Counted from the stretch's first letter, positions 17,729-26,487 are shown. The stretch is 50,289 bases of DNA from DASXMX01 sp036794395 (GCA_036794395.1 DAIRGS010000008.1:1-50289), one strand, 5' to 3'. Notes: generated from the sequence alone by a model not told the origin. Numbers and translations are program-made.

Positions 17729-17998
17729 ATGGCTGTGAATGATATCGACAGTTTCGGCGATTTGCTCCACGAGGCGTTCAGTAGCCGCGAGGGCCTGTGG
17801 CGTGTTTTGGAGGCGGTGGTGAATGCGGGGATGCGAGGTCAAGATCGAAACGGGGACGCAGCTAGTTTTAAAACTAGCTGCGTCCCCGTTTCGGTCTGTC
17901 ACATCTGGGCCAGTTGCCGATCTGGTGATCGCGCCTCCGTCCCCCGTTCCAATCCGCATGATATTCGGCAGATTCCCGGGCGACGCACGGTCATTTAG
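17729..17998 (+). CDS. Small ORF disrupted by palindrome copy 3
   Basis: The ATG at 17729 follows GGAGACGAAAG. The first 38 residues (MAVNDIDSFGDLLHEAFSSR, then EGLWRVLEAVVNAGMRG) look like an amphipathic helical protein. After that the frame runs through the palindrome (17842-17897) and into sequence with no protein-like character, stopping at 17998. Taking the 56 bp out would give a short tail, QSHLGQLPIW, and a stop. The N-terminal part may be a real small gene, or a remnant; the family is not recognised. Confidence 0.3.
   Translation: MAVNDIDSFGDLLHEAFSSREGLWRVLEAVVNAGMRGQDRNGDAASFKTSCVPVSVCHIWASCRSGDRASVPRSNPHDIRQIPGRRTVI
17842..17897. repeat. 56-bp palindrome, copy 3 (one mismatch)
   Basis: Same element as at 15254, with the left arm starting AGATCGAAACGGGG and the right ending CCCCGTTTCGGTCT, so a single pair is lost (T at 17845 against G). 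It interrupts the small ORF that starts at 17729. Confidence 0.85.
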
Positions 17999-18041
17999 AT
18001 CTGCGGCCATCGGCGTCATCTGTGGCTAAAAGTCTTTGATT

Positions 18042-18626
18042 CTAATTCTTCCCCGGATCTCTCCCGCATTCCGGGCACCGCCCCGGCGATTCCCGCAGGT
18101 CGTACCCGCATCGAATGCAAAGCCCATTACGCACACGCATTTCCAGTAATCGCGCACGTCGCCACCATATATAATAAATCCCCGCTACTGCCAACGAGGC
18201 GATCCATACCGACCACCACGGCAGCCGCACCATCCGCGCGTGGTTGCGGTACGCCGGCTGCCAGTCGACGTAGTTTGTGGCCCAGAAGGATTCGTTGCTT
18301 CGCCAGGATGCGTGCGTGCGCGATTCAAATGAAAACCCGGCCGGGCTTGTCGCGGTCAGAAACGTTCGACTGCTTGATCCCGATCCTGGTCCGAACCACG
18401 TCACGCTTTCGAATCCTATGGAAAGTAATCCGTCGTCGGAGATCGCGTAGATTCCGCCCGCGCTTACTTCCGCGGCTGAGACCCGACGAGGCGATGACCA
18501 GGTAAGTATTTCTCGATGGCCGGGGCTGCGCACCGTCATCCATCCGCAGAAAGCGCACGGCAAAATGATCGCCGACCAAATCACGGCGCGCAATCCATTA
18601 ATCTTCATTGGACGGAGCGCGATCAA
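18042..18626 (-). CDS. Membrane protein with C-terminal zinc ribbon
   Basis: Up to 194 residues. It has an N-terminal membrane segment (AVIWSAIILPCAFCGW), a loop rich in Ser and Trp, and a second segment (WWSVWIASLAVAGIYYIWW). The short cytoplasmic tail CIRCGYDLRESPGRCPECG carries two CxxC knuckles that would bind zinc. This tail is very common in Phycisphaerae membrane proteins and supports the taxonomic guess. The longest frame begins with TTG at 18626, overlapping the stop of the upstream gene; ATG at 18608 is the other candidate. Function unknown. Confidence 0.65.
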   Translation of the reverse strand: MIALRPMKINGLRAVIWSAIILPCAFCGWMTVRSPGHREILTWSSPRRVSAAEVSAGGIYAISDDGLLSIGFESVTWFGPGSGSSSRTFLTATSPAGFSFESRTHASWRSNESFWATNYVDWQPAYRNHARMVRLPWWSVWIASLAVAGIYYIWWRRARLLEMRVRNGLCIRCGYDLRESPGRCPECGRDPGKN

Positions 18627-19615
18627 TTGCCTGCATCGCCTCCCACTAACAGATTCGCCATGAATCGATCATTATTAAAGGGCCACCCCACGCCCGCCAT
18701 TGAGGTCCAAAATGATTGGCCAACCATCACCAGATAGCCTTTTGGTTTAGCCACCGCCGCATAACACTTGCGTGGATCGTTGGAATCATGCGCCAGTTGT
18801 GTAACTTTCTTCGATGCACACTCGACCGGCCAGGGCCGGAACCAGTGCAGGCGTTCGACGCCTTTGGTCAGTGGATGGCGGCGGATCTGCGCGGCATCGC
18901 TGTACGATTCGTTGCTCGCCACCATCTCGTCCATGCTTGCATATCCCGGCTCGCGGCCCGTGGCAAACGTCATCCCGTACCGATCCCCAATCATGTTCGC
19001 CGCATCCACGGTCCCGCCAAAAGAAGCCCCGGCAAGAACAATCAGATTCGTCCCAGCTTCGAGAGTCCGCGTGAGAGCTGAAAGATTATTCTTTACCGAG
19101 TGAATCAACCCGCTTCCGTACAAAAGAATCGTTCGTGGCTGCCGTCCAAATCGGCGCGGGATTTCGGCCAAATGATGCGTTCGGAAATCCAGTCCTTTCA
19201 TGAACCGCGTCAACGCCAATCCACTGGCTAAATCTGCAAAGTAGTAAAATGGCTCGTTACAAATGACCAGGTCTCCCAAACCCGGTTTCCCAGATCTCAC
19301 ATCCGCTCGAATCGAAACATGGCTCGTGCCGGTATCAAACTTTAATGTCATTGAAGTGCCGCGAAACCCAATCGAACTGGTATCGACCTGGAAGCTGTAC
19401 GCCAGCCCCTCCTGCCACGTCCACCCTTCGTCGATGAGCTTTAGCCATTTCGGCGGCGAATCCGAAACGACCGTCTTCTCGCGCCGGAATTCCGAAAAGC
19501 ATTTCATGCTCTTGAATTTGCGAGCCCCAATGATTTGGAATGAACCGCCAAGCACCGCGCCCTTGTAGGTGATGCCAAAATCAATCAAACCCGGCTGTGA
19601 ATTCAGGTGTTTCAT
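18623..19615 (-). CDS. Hypothetical protein, about 330 residues
   Basis: The start at 19615 (MKHLNSQPGLIDFGITYKG) is preferred over 19762 because GAGGTG lies 7 bases upstream and the extra 49 residues look like noise. The C-terminal half contains a Rossmann-like stretch, TILLYGSGLIHSVKNNLSAL then NLIVLAGASFGGTVDAANMIG, resembling glutamine-amidotransferase-like folds without a clear Cys-His-Glu triad. The N-terminal half is beta-rich. The stop overlaps the start region of the zinc-ribbon membrane gene, so the two form an operon. I do not recognise the family. Confidence 0.55.
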   Translation of the reverse strand: MKHLNSQPGLIDFGITYKGAVLGGSFQIIGARKFKSMKCFSEFRREKTVVSDSPPKWLKLIDEGWTWQEGLAYSFQVDTSSIGFRGTSMTLKFDTGTSHVSIRADVRSGKPGLGDLVICNEPFYYFADLASGLALTRFMKGLDFRTHHLAEIPRRFGRQPRTILLYGSGLIHSVKNNLSALTRTLEAGTNLIVLAGASFGGTVDAANMIGDRYGMTFATGREPGYASMDEMVASNESYSDAAQIRRHPLTKGVERLHWFRPWPVECASKKVTQLAHDSNDPRKCYAAVAKPKGYLVMVGQSFWTSMAGVGWPFNNDRFMANLLVGGDAGN

Positions 19616-19919
19616 GCAGTTCACCTCATGATACGCCAAGTGGCGAACCATGGCAGTAGTCAATGCGACACAAAATGTTATGCCGTAACGCTTTGCGACC
19701 TTCAAATTTGAGTGCCAATGTCGGCTACGGGGTGGTTCCGCGTTCCTCGCCGGGTGTATCACCTTTCGTCATGTCACGAAATGTACCACTCTGAGATCCG
19801 AGTGAGCTCCCCAACGCGCTCGACGGCTTCGTCAGACCTCTATGGAATCAAATCCCCCTTTTCCCTACACTGACCCTTTCAAGTGCTGGTAGCCGAGTGA
19901 AGTGAAAGGAACATGAGTT

Positions 19920-20945
19920 ATGCCATTGATGACCACCAAGCCGATGTTCGATCTCGCTTACGACGGCGGATTTGCCGTGGGGGCGTTCAACGTCAACAAC
20001 ATGGAAATTACCCAGGGCATCATCGATGCCTGTGCCAAAGAGAAGAGCCCGCTGATCCTTCAGATCAGCAAGGGCGCGCGGAAGTATGCCAATATCCGTT
20101 ACCTCAAGCACATCATCGACGCCGCGGTTGAGGATCATCCCGAGCTGCCGATCGCGATTCACTGCGATCACGGCGATACGCTCGACCTGATCCAGACCTG
20201 CATCAACGATGGGTACACCAGCGTGATGATCGACGGGAGCCATCATCCTTACGAGGAAAACATCAAGATCACCGCCGACGCGGTTAAGCTTGCTCATGCT
20301 GCGGATGTGGTCGTTGAAGCCGAGCTGGGCATGCTTGGCGGGATCGAGGAAGACCTGGTTGGCCTCGACGCCGAAGAATATGAGAAGAACGTCGAGAAAT
20401 TCCTCACCGACCCGAACGAAGCGGCGGACTTCTGGAAGCGAACGGGGATCGATAATCTGGCCGTCGCAATCGGGACCAGTCACGGCGCGTTCAAGTTCAA
20501 GCACGAGGCGAAGCTGGCGTTCAACCGCATCGAGCAGATCATGAAGACCTGTCCGGGTCTCCCGCTGGTGATGCACGGGTCCAGCAGCGTGCCGCAGGAA
20601 TTCATCGACCTGGTCAACAAGTACGGCGGCAACATGCCCAATGCCAAGGGCGTTCCCGAGGACCAGATCAACATGGCCGTCAGCAAGTACGGCGTGTGCA
20701 AGGTCAATATCGATACCGATCTTCGCCTGGCCCTGACCGCCAAGATCCGCGAAGTATTTGCGACCAACGCCAAGGAGTTCGATCCCCGCAACTACCTGGG
20801 TCCGGCCCGTGACGCGATCACCAAGATGGTTCAACGCAAGCTCCACGTGCTCAACAGCGCCGGCAAGGCCGACGCCATCGTCAAGCAGTGGGAAAAGCTC
20901 GGCAAGCCCATGCCCAAGTATTACAAAAAGGGCAAGGCGGCCTGA
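19920..20945 (+). CDS. fba: Class II fructose-bisphosphate aldolase
   Basis: 341 residues, cytoplasmic. It cleaves fructose-1,6-bisphosphate to DHAP and glyceraldehyde-3-phosphate in glycolysis and runs in reverse in gluconeogenesis. Zinc and substrate residues are visible: IHCDHGDT (about 80-87, the first zinc His and the catalytic Asp), DGSHHP, the Glu in EAELGMLGG, GTSHGAFKF and MHGSSSV (the other zinc His), and NIDTDLRLA near the C-terminus. The length suits the class IIB long-chain type. The start follows AAAGGA at 9 bases. A nearby ATG at 19913 is in another frame. It is followed by a long inverted repeat and then der. Confidence 0.95.
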   Translation: MPLMTTKPMFDLAYDGGFAVGAFNVNNMEITQGIIDACAKEKSPLILQISKGARKYANIRYLKHIIDAAVEDHPELPIAIHCDHGDTLDLIQTCINDGYTSVMIDGSHHPYEENIKITADAVKLAHAADVVVEAELGMLGGIEEDLVGLDAEEYEKNVEKFLTDPNEAADFWKRTGIDNLAVAIGTSHGAFKFKHEAKLAFNRIEQIMKTCPGLPLVMHGSSSVPQEFIDLVNKYGGNMPNAKGVPEDQINMAVSKYGVCKVNIDTDLRLALTAKIREVFATNAKEFDPRNYLGPARDAITKMVQRKLHVLNSAGKADAIVKQWEKLGKPMPKYYKKGKAA

Positions 20946-20958
20946 GGAAATTAAGAAT

Positions 20959-21155
20959 AACCACGGAGGCACGGAGACACGGAGGCGCGCTCGACGCCGC
21001 AATGTTGCTCCAGCCGCGTGGCCGAAAAAACGTAAAGACGTAAAAACGTAAGAGCGTTTACGTTTTCCGTCTTTACGTTTTCTTGTTTTCTATGGATTCT
21101 TTTGGAGTCGGCTCGTCCGTCGAGCGCGCCTCCGTGTCTCTGTGTCTCCGTGGTT
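20959..21155. repeat. Nested long inverted repeat between fba and der
   Basis: Arms of 38 bp (20959-20996, starting AACCACGGAGGCACGG, and 21118-21155) pair with two mismatches. Inside lies a second pair around AAAACGTAAAGACG / CGTCTTTACGTTTT (about 21028-21081). Together they could form a 197-nt hairpin just after fba, which would separate its transcript from der. Confidence 0.6.
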
Positions 21156-21182
21156 GCACGTGTTTTTTGTACGGAATGTCTC

Positions 21183-22694
21183 ATGCCCACTCTTCCAATG
21201 GTTGCGATTGTTGGCCGGCCTAATGTCGGCAAAAGCAGCCTGCTTAATGCGCTGGTCGGCAAGCGCATCAGCATCGTGCAGGACATGCCCGGCGTGACGC
21301 GCGATCGAGTATCGATCCCGTTGCGGATCGGCGAGCGATTTGTTGAACTCGTCGATACCGGCGGCTACGGGTTTGTCGATCCGGATGAACTTACCGAACA
21401 CATCAAGCATCAGATCGAGATGGCGATGAACCAGGCCAAGCTGGTTCTGTTTGTGGTCGATTGCTCGGATGGTTTGACCTCTGCTGATGAGCAGATTGCC
21501 GCGATGCTGAGGAAGCGCGATGCGAAGGTGGTTCTCGTCGCCAACAAGGCCGATGGGGCCAAGGTCGATCCGATTCTCGGCGACTTTGCTCGGCTGGGGT
21601 TGGGCACCCCGATTGGCGTTTCGGCGGCCAATGAGCGCAACCTCGATCTGATCGTCGATGCGATCGAAAAGAATGTCGATCTGTCCGATGCGCCCACGCA
21701 GGTGCCTGAGCCGGACATGCACGTGGCGATTGTCGGCAAGCGAAACGCCGGCAAGAGCACACTCGTGAATGCGATCGCCGAGATTTATGAGGGGCATGGC
21801 GATCGGGTAATCGTCTCGGAGGTTCCCGGAACAACGCGCGACAGCGTGGACGTGCGGTTTGAGAAGGAAGGGAAGAATCTCGTCGTCATTGACACTGCCG
21901 GTGTGCGCAAGAAGCGGCACATGGTGACCAATGACATTGAGTTCTACAGCTTCCATCGTGCCCAGCGATCGATTCGGCGGGCGGATGTGGTGCTGATGTT
22001 GATTGATGCGACCGAGCCGGTGAGTGAGCCGGACAAGAAACTGGCGCAGTACATCAATGAGCAGTTCAAGCCGGTCGTGCTGGTAATCAACAAATGGGAT
22101 CTGGCCAAGACCAGCCTGCAGGAACAGGCCAAGGATCAAGGCGGCAAATACGATAATCAGGGGATCATGGAGGAGTACCGCAAGTACCTCGACGCGGAGC
22201 TCCAGCACGTTGATTACGCCCCGATCGCCTTCATCACCGCCAAAGAAGGCAAGAACGTCGAAGCGGTGCTGGATCTGACCCAGCATTTGTATAAGCAGGC
22301 GAATACCCGAGTGACGACGCACAAGCTCAATACGGTTGTGCGGGAGATTCTCGATCAGCGTCGGCCGACCACTTCAAGCGGCAGGCGCGCCCGGGTTTAC
22401 TACGTGACGCAAACGGATGTCAGCCCGCCCACGGTTGTGCTGTTTGTGAACAATCCGGCTTATTTCAATGAGACCTATCACCGATTCATGATCAACCGGT
22501 TTCGCGAGACGCTTCCGTACAAGGAAGTGCCGATCAAACTGGTGGTCCGGCCAAGGCAGCGGCAGGGCCCGATGGAGTCGATTGATGACCCGGATGTCAC
22601 GTCGCGGCCGGTCAAGCCTAAGCCGCAGCCCAAGTCCCAATCCAGGTCGCAGACCGGCCACTCTCGTGCGCGGCCCCGTCGGGCCGATAAGTAA
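21183..22694 (+). CDS. der: GTPase Der (EngA), ribosome biogenesis
   Basis: 503 residues with the tandem GTPase layout unique to Der, which acts in assembly of the 50S ribosomal subunit. Domain 1: GRPNVGKSS (P-loop), DTGGYG, NKAD. Domain 2: GKRNAGKST, DTAGVRKK, NKWD. A C-terminal KH-like domain (about 355-475) includes VYYVTQTDVSPPTVVLFVN. A Lys/Arg/Pro/Ser-rich tail of about 30 residues (KPKPQPKSQSRSQTG) is longer than in many homologues. The start at 21183 (MPTLPMVAIVG) is chosen because the longer frame from 21102 would translate a repeat. Confidence 0.95.
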   Translation: MPTLPMVAIVGRPNVGKSSLLNALVGKRISIVQDMPGVTRDRVSIPLRIGERFVELVDTGGYGFVDPDELTEHIKHQIEMAMNQAKLVLFVVDCSDGLTSADEQIAAMLRKRDAKVVLVANKADGAKVDPILGDFARLGLGTPIGVSAANERNLDLIVDAIEKNVDLSDAPTQVPEPDMHVAIVGKRNAGKSTLVNAIAEIYEGHGDRVIVSEVPGTTRDSVDVRFEKEGKNLVVIDTAGVRKKRHMVTNDIEFYSFHRAQRSIRRADVVLMLIDATEPVSEPDKKLAQYINEQFKPVVLVINKWDLAKTSLQEQAKDQGGKYDNQGIMEEYRKYLDAELQHVDYAPIAFITAKEGKNVEAVLDLTQHLYKQANTRVTTHKLNTVVREILDQRRPTTSSGRRARVYYVTQTDVSPPTVVLFVNNPAYFNETYHRFMINRFRETLPYKEVPIKLVVRPRQRQGPMESIDDPDVTSRPVKPKPQPKSQSRSQTGHSRARPRRADK

Positions 22695-22716
22695 TATTTG
22701 GGAGGGCGAGAGACTT

Positions 22717-22795
22717 GTTTCGCCGCGACTCGAAGAGGAGCGCTTTTGATGCGTCCAGGCGCGAAAAAGCGCTCCTCTTCGAGTCGCGGCGAAAC
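22717..22795. repeat. 31-bp perfect hairpin between der and rpsA
   Basis: GTTTCGCCGCGACTCGAAGA.. at 22717-22747 is exactly complementary to 22765-22795, with a 17-base loop. The right arm is not followed by a T run, so it is not a standard intrinsic terminator. It could be a processing or attenuation site between the two genes, or a mobile repeat. Confidence 0.65.
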
Positions 22796-22909
22796 GAAGG
22801 CGATTCGCGGATTTTACGGAGGTGAAGATCGTGAAAGAAGTGTCACCACCCTCCCAATTTGCCCGCCCGACGGATAACATCTCCACGCTTTGGACGAACT
22901 GGACGCGTT

Positions 22910-24394
22910 ATGGCTAATTCCACGCAGGGTGATGAGTACAAACAGAAGTTCCGGCCCGATACCGATTCGGCCCTTGAAAAGGAAGTCGAGGCGGCGCTTT
23001 CGGGCGTTTCGATCGACGCGCTGTATGGCGCCGATCAGCCCAGGGCGCAGGGCGATGCCGCGCAGCCGGCCGGCGGCGGGGGGCCGCGGAAGGGCAAGGT
23101 CATTTCTGTTGGCAAAGACGATGTCTTCGTCGACATGGGCGGCAAGAGCCAGGGAATCGTTCCCCTGCTTCAGTTTGAGGATGTGAAGGTCGGTGACGAA
23201 TTTGAATTTGTCGTCGATCGTTACGACCCGCGTGAGGGCCTGCTGATTCTCAACCGCAAGGGCGTGGTCTCAGGAAGCATCTCCTGGGAAAACATGGAGG
23301 TCGGGCAGGTTGTCGAAGGCACTGTTACGGGCATGAACAAAGGCGGGCTTGAGGTTGATGTTAAAGGCATGCGTGCCTTCATGCCCTCAGGCCAGGTTGA
23401 CCTGTATTTTCAGAAAGATATTTCAACGTTCATCGGCCAGAACGTGACCGCGGAAGTCACGCAGTTTGAGCGGGCGGCGAAGAACCTGATCATCAGCCGG
23501 CGCGTGGTGCTCGAGCGCGAGAAGGAAGACGCCCGGCAGAAGCTGATGCTTGAACTGGCCGCGGGCCAGACCCGCCGCGGCACGGTTCGCAGCGTGATGG
23601 ACTACGGCGCTTTTGTCGATCTGGGCGGAGTCGATGGGCTTCTGCACGTAAGCGAAATGAGCCATCGCCGAGGACGGCATCCAAGCGAATTTGTGAAGGT
23701 TGGCGATCTGGTTGATGTCAAAATTCTCAAGCTCGATAAAGAGACTGGCAAGCTGAGTCTCAGTCTTAAGTCGGCGATGCCCGATCCTTGGGCGAATGTT
23801 GAGAGCCGGTATCCGGTGGGCACAGCGTTGACGGGTCGGGTGACCAAGGTCGAGCCATTCGGGGCGTTTGTGGAAGTGGAAGAGGGGCTTGAAGGGCTGC
23901 TGCCGGTGAGCGAGATCAGTTGGCAGCGGATCCGTCATCCCAGCGACGTGGTGAAGGAGGGCGACACGATCAAGCTGGTGGTGATTTCGCTGGATCCGAC
24001 GCAGAAACGGATGAGCTTTAGTTTGAAACAGGCCGGTCCTGATCCGTGGTCGCAGGTGAAGGACAGGTATGCGCTGGATATGGTTGTGCCGGGGAAGGTG
24101 ACGCGGGTTGTGGACTTTGGCGCGTTTGTGGAATTGGAGCCGGGGCTGGAAGGATTGGTTCATATTTCGGAATTGGCCGGGCATCGCGTTCGGGCGGTTT
24201 CGGATGTGGTGAAGCCGGGCGACGAGGTGCAGGTTCGGATTCTGGAAATTGATAAAGATGCCCGGCGGATTTCACTGTCGATTCGAAGGGCCAGTGAACC
24301 CACACCCGTTGCGGCGGCGCCAGCGCCGGTGGCGGAAACCGGGAAGAAAAAGAAGCGGCCGGAGTTGCGCGGCGGGCTGGATTGGAATTGGTAG
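22910..24394 (+). CDS. rpsA: 30S ribosomal protein S1
   Basis: 494 residues from the ATG at 22910 (MANSTQGDEYKQKF). It has five S1 (OB-fold) repeats: about 60-120 (GKVISVGKDDVFVDMGGKSQ), 138-205, 222-293 (GTVRSVMDYGAFVDLGGVDG), 308-380 (GRVTKVEPFGAFVEVEEGLE) and 393-465 (GKVTRVVDFGAFVELEPGLE). E. coli S1 has six, so one is missing, as in several other phyla. S1 brings mRNA to the small ribosomal subunit. The first 55 residues are an acidic, low-complexity leader, and the C-terminus is Ala/Pro-rich with a basic patch (GKKKKRPEL). A longer frame from 22859 is rejected. Confidence 0.92.
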   Translation: MANSTQGDEYKQKFRPDTDSALEKEVEAALSGVSIDALYGADQPRAQGDAAQPAGGGGPRKGKVISVGKDDVFVDMGGKSQGIVPLLQFEDVKVGDEFEFVVDRYDPREGLLILNRKGVVSGSISWENMEVGQVVEGTVTGMNKGGLEVDVKGMRAFMPSGQVDLYFQKDISTFIGQNVTAEVTQFERAAKNLIISRRVVLEREKEDARQKLMLELAAGQTRRGTVRSVMDYGAFVDLGGVDGLLHVSEMSHRRGRHPSEFVKVGDLVDVKILKLDKETGKLSLSLKSAMPDPWANVESRYPVGTALTGRVTKVEPFGAFVEVEEGLEGLLPVSEISWQRIRHPSDVVKEGDTIKLVVISLDPTQKRMSFSLKQAGPDPWSQVKDRYALDMVVPGKVTRVVDFGAFVELEPGLEGLVHISELAGHRVRAVSDVVKPGDEVQVRILEIDKDARRISLSIRRASEPTPVAAAPAPVAETGKKKKRPELRGGLDWNW

Positions 24395-24433
24395 GGGGCA
24401 GGGACGCCATGCAAAAATCGGATTGGCCTTATT

Positions 24434-24540
24434 GTGACACGGGCTTCCAGCCCGTGCTGATGACTCAACCACTGTTGCAGGACCCATTCCGAGCGACCTT
24501 ACCCTGGGCGTCGCTCGCACGGGCTGGAAGCCCGTGTCAC
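24434..24540. repeat. Inverted pair of GGGCTTCCAGCCC hairpin repeats
   Basis: GTGACACGGGCTTCCAGCCC.. at 24434-24456 is complementary to 24518-24540, and each half is itself a small hairpin. Related units occur at 6205-6230, 33320-33345 and 33476-33494. It lies between rpsA and the lipoprotein gene and extends to just before the probable start of the latter. Confidence 0.7.
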
Positions 24541-24543
24541 GAT

Positions 24544-25050
24544 GTGGGGCATCGGCAACGTACGCCGTTTTGTTGGTCGCTGGCGCTTGCAGCGTTGATG
24601 TTAGTAAACGGCTGCAGTTCTTCGCGCCCAACATCGGCGTCGCTGGTTCAGTCGCCGGTTTACAGTTTGCCGGCTAAGCAGCTTGCGGTGGAAGTGCGGA
24701 AGATCGTGAGTGCACCCCAGATCTCGCTGTCGGTTGAAGATCAGGGCAATGGCTCGATGCTGACCGGCTGGCAGGAGCCGTTTCAGGGGGATTTTCACAT
24801 CGTGCGATACTGGCACGAGCGGACGCGGTATCACATTTCAGTTGTTCCCGATTTTGCCGACCCGGCAAACCGCAGCCGGCTTCAGATTATCGACGAGTCC
24901 GAGCAGAGGCCGGAGGAGAACGGCGTCAATGTGGATGCGCACACGTGGCATCCCGCGCCCGGATCTCACCGTCCGGAACGGTCGGAGGCGCTGCTTCACC
25001 AGATTGAGTCGGCGATTCAGGCGCCGGCCGCTACCCGCATGGCGCAGTGA
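24544..25050 (+). CDS. Lipoprotein of unknown function
   Basis: About 168 residues if the GTG at 24544 is the start. The frame is open from 24382, but the upstream 54 codons lie in a hairpin repeat. The N-terminus SLALAALMLVNGCSSS is a lipoprotein signal with the lipobox Cys. The mature protein has a central beta-rich domain (GSMLTGWQEPFQGDFHIVRYWHERTRYHISVVPDF) and a helical C-terminal end (SEALLHQIESAIQA). I do not recognise the family, but the domain resembles small outer-membrane lipoproteins with a DUF4136-like fold. It converges with the response regulator gene, with a 27-base gap. Confidence 0.6.
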   Translation: MGHRQRTPFCWSLALAALMLVNGCSSSRPTSASLVQSPVYSLPAKQLAVEVRKIVSAPQISLSVEDQGNGSMLTGWQEPFQGDFHIVRYWHERTRYHISVVPDFADPANRSRLQIIDESEQRPEENGVNVDAHTWHPAPGSHRPERSEALLHQIESAIQAPAATRMAQ

Positions 25051-25077
25051 TTCACTTACTGAGAACGTCTGCGCCGC

Positions 25078-26487
25078 TTACGGCGCCGAGGAAGTGGGCT
25101 GGATTTCAGCCGGTTCGCTATCCCTTGCAAGCGCGGCTTTGCTGCGTTTCATCCATCGGACCATTGTGCTGACGCCGATGCCGAGGACGGCGGCGGCGCC
25201 TTTGATGGAGCCGGTCGAGTCGAGGACGCGCTGGATGTGAAGGTCTTCGATGGTCTCGAGCGGAACCAGGTCACCGATGCCGAACTTGGCGGGGGCGTTG
25301 AGCAAGTTGGGCGGGAAATGCTCGAGGCCGATTTCTTCGCCGCGACAGAGCATGACGGCGCGTTCGACGAGGTTTCGCAGTTCGCGTGTGTTGCCGGGCC
25401 AGGGGTATTTGCGGAGGGCGTTGACCGCGTCGGCGCTGATGCCGGTGACGTTGCGATGATTCTCGCGGCTGTAATAGGCGAGGTATCGGTGGACCAGCAT
25501 GCGGATGTCTTCGGGGCGGTTGCGTAGTGGCGGCAGCTCGATTCGAACGACGTCGAGCATCAAGAGAAGCTCGGGTCGGAATCGTCGCTGGCGCACGGCG
25601 TCGTCCGGGTTGGCGCTGCTGGTAGCGATGACGCGGGTATCGGCCTGGCGGGTTTTGAAGTCGTCGTAGGGTTCGAATTCGCGATCGGTCAGGAAGCGGA
25701 GCAACTTGGGTTGAAGGCTTGGAGGGGTTTGAACGACATCGTGGAGAACGAGGGTGCCGCCTTTGCAGAACTCGACGCGGCCCGGAACATCGACCGGCGG
25801 CGCGATGTCGCGGCGGGTCATGCCAAACAGCTCGGCATCGAGTTCGTTTGCCGAATGGGGATCACATGAAATCTCGCCAAATGGCCCGGTGGCGCGCGCG
25901 CTCCACCCGTGAATCGCGCGGGCGACGCGGCCTTTGCCGGTGCCGATCTCGCCGCAGATAAAAACCGTTGAGTTGCTCAACGCGACCTGGCGGGCGAGTT
26001 CGATCGCGTTTCTCATCAACGAGTTTTCGGTGGGAAGATCGGCTTCGGGGTCCATATCGCCCAGGGCCGCTTGAAGTGAATCGACCTTTACTTCAAGCCG
26101 GCGCCTTTCGACGACCTTTTGAGTCACTAACTGAACCTGGGGAACGCCGAACGGTTTAAGCAGGTAATCGCTTGCACCCATTTTCACGGCTTGAAGGGCC
26201 GCAGCCGCAAGCGCGTAGTCTGCCAGAACAACAACCTTGGTCCACGGATACTCGGTGACAATTGACCTGAGGTAATCGGGACGGCCCGCCAGTGAGGAGT
26301 GGACATCAATGAAGATCAAATCAAAGACCTGCCGGGCAATGTCCTCTGCGGCTTCGCGCAAGGCGGAACGCGCCGCAACCGCATGGCCTTCGGCCTGAAG
26401 ACAAGCGGTGAGGGATGATCGAATGTTTTCGTCCCGGTCCACGACCAGAACTCGGAGCGCAGTTGCTCCCGGGCGTGTATCGGGCAT
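25078..26487 (-). CDS. NtrC-like response regulator with degenerate sigma-54 contact loop
   Basis: 469 residues; AAGGA lies upstream of the ATG at 26487. A receiver domain (1-125) has the phospho-acceptor Asp in DLIFIDVHSS and the Lys in LLKPFG, but the conserved Thr/Ser is Ala in VVVLADYA. The AAA+ domain (about 150-385) has Walker A GEIGTGKG, but where NtrC has GAFTGA this protein has AELFGMTRRDIAPPVD, and the Walker B reads GGTLVLHDV instead of LDE. The C-terminus (about 405-450) is a Fis-type helix-turn-helix (IKGAAAVLGIGVSTMVRWMK). Loss of these motifs argues that it does not remodel sigma-54 RNA polymerase. It may repress or work as a DNA-binding switch. It is divergent from amt. Confidence 0.8.
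   Translation of the reverse strand: MPDTRPGATALRVLVVDRDENIRSSLTACLQAEGHAVAARSALREAAEDIARQVFDLIFIDVHSSLAGRPDYLRSIVTEYPWTKVVVLADYALAAAALQAVKMGASDYLLKPFGVPQVQLVTQKVVERRRLEVKVDSLQAALGDMDPEADLPTENSLMRNAIELARQVALSNSTVFICGEIGTGKGRVARAIHGWSARATGPFGEISCDPHSANELDAELFGMTRRDIAPPVDVPGRVEFCKGGTLVLHDVVQTPPSLQPKLLRFLTDREFEPYDDFKTRQADTRVIATSSANPDDAVRQRRFRPELLLMLDVVRIELPPLRNRPEDIRMLVHRYLAYYSRENHRNVTGISADAVNALRKYPWPGNTRELRNLVERAVMLCRGEEIGLEHFPPNLLNAPAKFGIGDLVPLETIEDLHIQRVLDSTGSIKGAAAVLGIGVSTMVRWMKRSKAALARDSEPAEIQPTSSAP

Noticed and set aside
15254..17897. CRISPR array from three repeats of similar length
   Set aside because: Copies are 0.7-1.8 kb apart with genes in between, and each is a full palindrome; there are no regular spacers or cas genes.
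19848..21002. 384-residue minus-strand ORF opposite fba
   Set aside because: It is the antisense shadow of the well-conserved aldolase; it has no ribosome site and no protein-like domains.
21090..22322. 410-residue minus-strand ORF opposite der
   Set aside because: Antisense shadow of Der, extended by high GC content.
22717..22795. Intrinsic terminator of der
   Set aside because: The stem is strong but is followed by GAAGGCG, not a T run.
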